From assembly GCA_023151275.1 (NCBI GenBank), contig JAKLJI010000001.1, positions 210,409 to 274,408 on the forward strand: DNA of 64,000 nucleotides. The letters are read 5' to 3'. The notes beneath the pieces were generated by a model. It did no database searches, had not been told where the DNA came from, and saw only the letters and a program-made list of their open reading frames with translations. The DNA is from Bacteroidia bacterium (GTDB taxonomy: Bacteria > Bacteroidota > Bacteroidia > UKL13-3). This document shows positions 63,017 through 64,000 of this stretch, piece by piece. How positions within the stretch are numbered: the first letter of the stretch is position 1; every line of letters starts with the position of its first letter. The translations under genes were made by a program, and so were the position numbers.

Positions 63017-64000
63017 ATGGACCAGGTATTTTTTAAACTACCTGGAGAAGATAACATTAAGCATTGGACCGGACATTTTAGCCTCCAAGCTGAAGAAATT
63101 CCAAGCCATTCAAAGGAACAGGTTTTTATTTTTGGGAAGTTCAATGAAGGAACCAAAGCATTTTTGCTTTATCCAGAAGAAAGTAAGCAGAATTCTTTTG
63201 AGCAATTCACAGAAATTCAACTACAAATATCCACTTCAAAACACCTAAGGAGCGAAGCCGAAAAGAATGAAGCGGATTATATTAAGCTAATTGCAAAGGC
63301 AGTAAACTGGCAATCCAAAAAATCGGGAAACTCCAAAGTAGTTTTAGCAAGATCCGAAACACAAAGCATAAGCATCAATGCAATTGAAAGCTTTAGGCGG
63401 TTTTGTGAGTCCTTTCCCAAAGCATTAGTTAGCTTAGTGGTATCAAAAGACCACGGTTGCTGGTTAGGAGCAAGCCCTGAAATATTTTTGAAAGCAGATT
63501 CAACAGGAATATCAACCTTCTCGCTAGCAGGAACTAGAAAGGCAAACGAAAACCAACAGCCCTGGGGAACAAAGGAAATTCGTGAACAGCAACTGGTAAC
63601 CCAATTTATTGAGGATAACTTAAACCGATTGATGGTTGATTTTAAAGCAAAAGAAACTGAAACCCTTCGCATTGGCGAATTAGAACATATTCTCACACGG
63701 ATTGAGATTGAAACCCATCAAAAAAACAAACTGAGTGAGATAATAGAGGCCTTGAATCCAACACCGGCAGTTTGTGGATTGCCAAAACAGGAAGCTATTC
63801 AATTCATTGAAGAGGAAGAAGGATTAAAACGCGAGTTTTATGCAGGATTAATAGGCCCAATCCTCACCAACAACGAAATTCACCTTTATGTTAACCTCCG
63901 TTGTCTAAGTTTTGATGAAAAACAGATCAGGCAGTTTGCGGGCGGAGGAATAACCTCCGAATCAGACCCGGAGAAAGAATGGGAAGAAACCAAAAATAAA
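63017..64000 (+). CDS. menF: Isochorismate synthase (MenF), 3' end cut by window edge
   Basis: Converts chorismate to isochorismate at the start of menaquinone synthesis. The frame stays open for 328 codons from ATG 63017 to the window end, so the gene is not finished. Landmarks are GCWLGASPEIF, FSLAGTRK, LNPTPAVCGLP, FYAGLIGP, YVNLRC and GGGITSESDPEKEWEET. Salicylate or anthranilate synthase relatives are less likely given these. It directly abuts menI. Confidence 0.93.
   Translation, partial: MDQVFFKLPGEDNIKHWTGHFSLQAEEIPSHSKEQVFIFGKFNEGTKAFLLYPEESKQNSFEQFTEIQLQISTSKHLRSEAEKNEADYIKLIAKAVNWQSKKSGNSKVVLARSETQSISINAIESFRRFCESFPKALVSLVVSKDHGCWLGASPEIFLKADSTGISTFSLAGTRKANENQQPWGTKEIREQQLVTQFIEDNLNRLMVDFKAKETETLRIGELEHILTRIEIETHQKNKLSEIIEALNPTPAVCGLPKQEAIQFIEEEEGLKREFYAGLIGPILTNNEIHLYVNLRCLSFDEKQIRQFAGGGITSESDPEKEWEETKNK

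Overview
The window is a contiguous piece of chromosome from a free-living member of the Bacteroidota. The evidence is two giant secreted proteins ending in gliding-motility-type (type IX secretion, type B) sorting domains, a DUF4270 lipoprotein, an LruC-domain lipoprotein, DUF3127, split methionine synthase, the fabF-rnc pair, near absence of Shine-Dalgarno sequences, and repeated promoter elements of the Bacteroidota form TTG-N19/20-TAnnTTTG. About fifty protein genes are packed densely on both strands. I found no tRNA, rRNA, CRISPR array or insertion sequence.

Layout. 1-3953: fabF (cut by the window edge), rnc, truA and a glycosyltransferase. 4095-12019: asnS, a BamA-like outer-membrane protein, a minus-strand operon aspS-DUF3127-GNAT/FemAB-ppx, then tadA and sod. 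12212-14094: an AT-rich two-gene unit, a 63-residue ORF coupled to an OLD/AriA-like ATPase-TOPRIM protein, the best candidate for laterally acquired defence. 14272-19254: a 1660-residue protein with about 14 PKD-like repeats. 19322-24637: an eight-gene minus-strand operon (DJ-1/PfpI, VOC/glyoxalase fold, small outer-membrane-like protein, bestrophin, TMEM175, beta-carbonic anhydrase, F420/NADP-type reductase, SDR) divergent from an HxlR regulator, with an inverted repeat between them. 25280-27418: a prolyl-oligopeptidase lipoprotein. 27720-32109: split metH under a SAM-I riboswitch, with an S23/IVP four-helix-bundle gene lying between the two metH halves and bounded by a 23-bp inverted repeat. 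32266-38551: DEAD-box helicase, paaD-like gene, recJ, tsaB, MBL-rhodanese protein. 38786-43552: second giant type B secreted protein. 43694-48090: PLP enzyme, PPIase-like lipoprotein, SurA-like PPIase, MoxR ATPase. 48120-57982: LUD/iron-sulfur protein, panC, a half-length glycogen-synthase-like protein, DUF4270, DAHP synthase, glmS, LruC lipoprotein. 58330-64000: a three-gene two-component cluster followed by a menI-like thioesterase and menF (cut by the window edge).

Most genes are housekeeping. The parts worth a second look are the IVP gene with terminal inverted repeats inside the metH operon, the electrophile/ion/pH-type operon next to HxlR, the small-ORF/ATPase-TOPRIM pair, an unexplained 97-nt hairpin after the peptidase terminator, and a class of promoters whose -7 box ends only 8-9 nt before the start codon, implying almost leaderless mRNAs.
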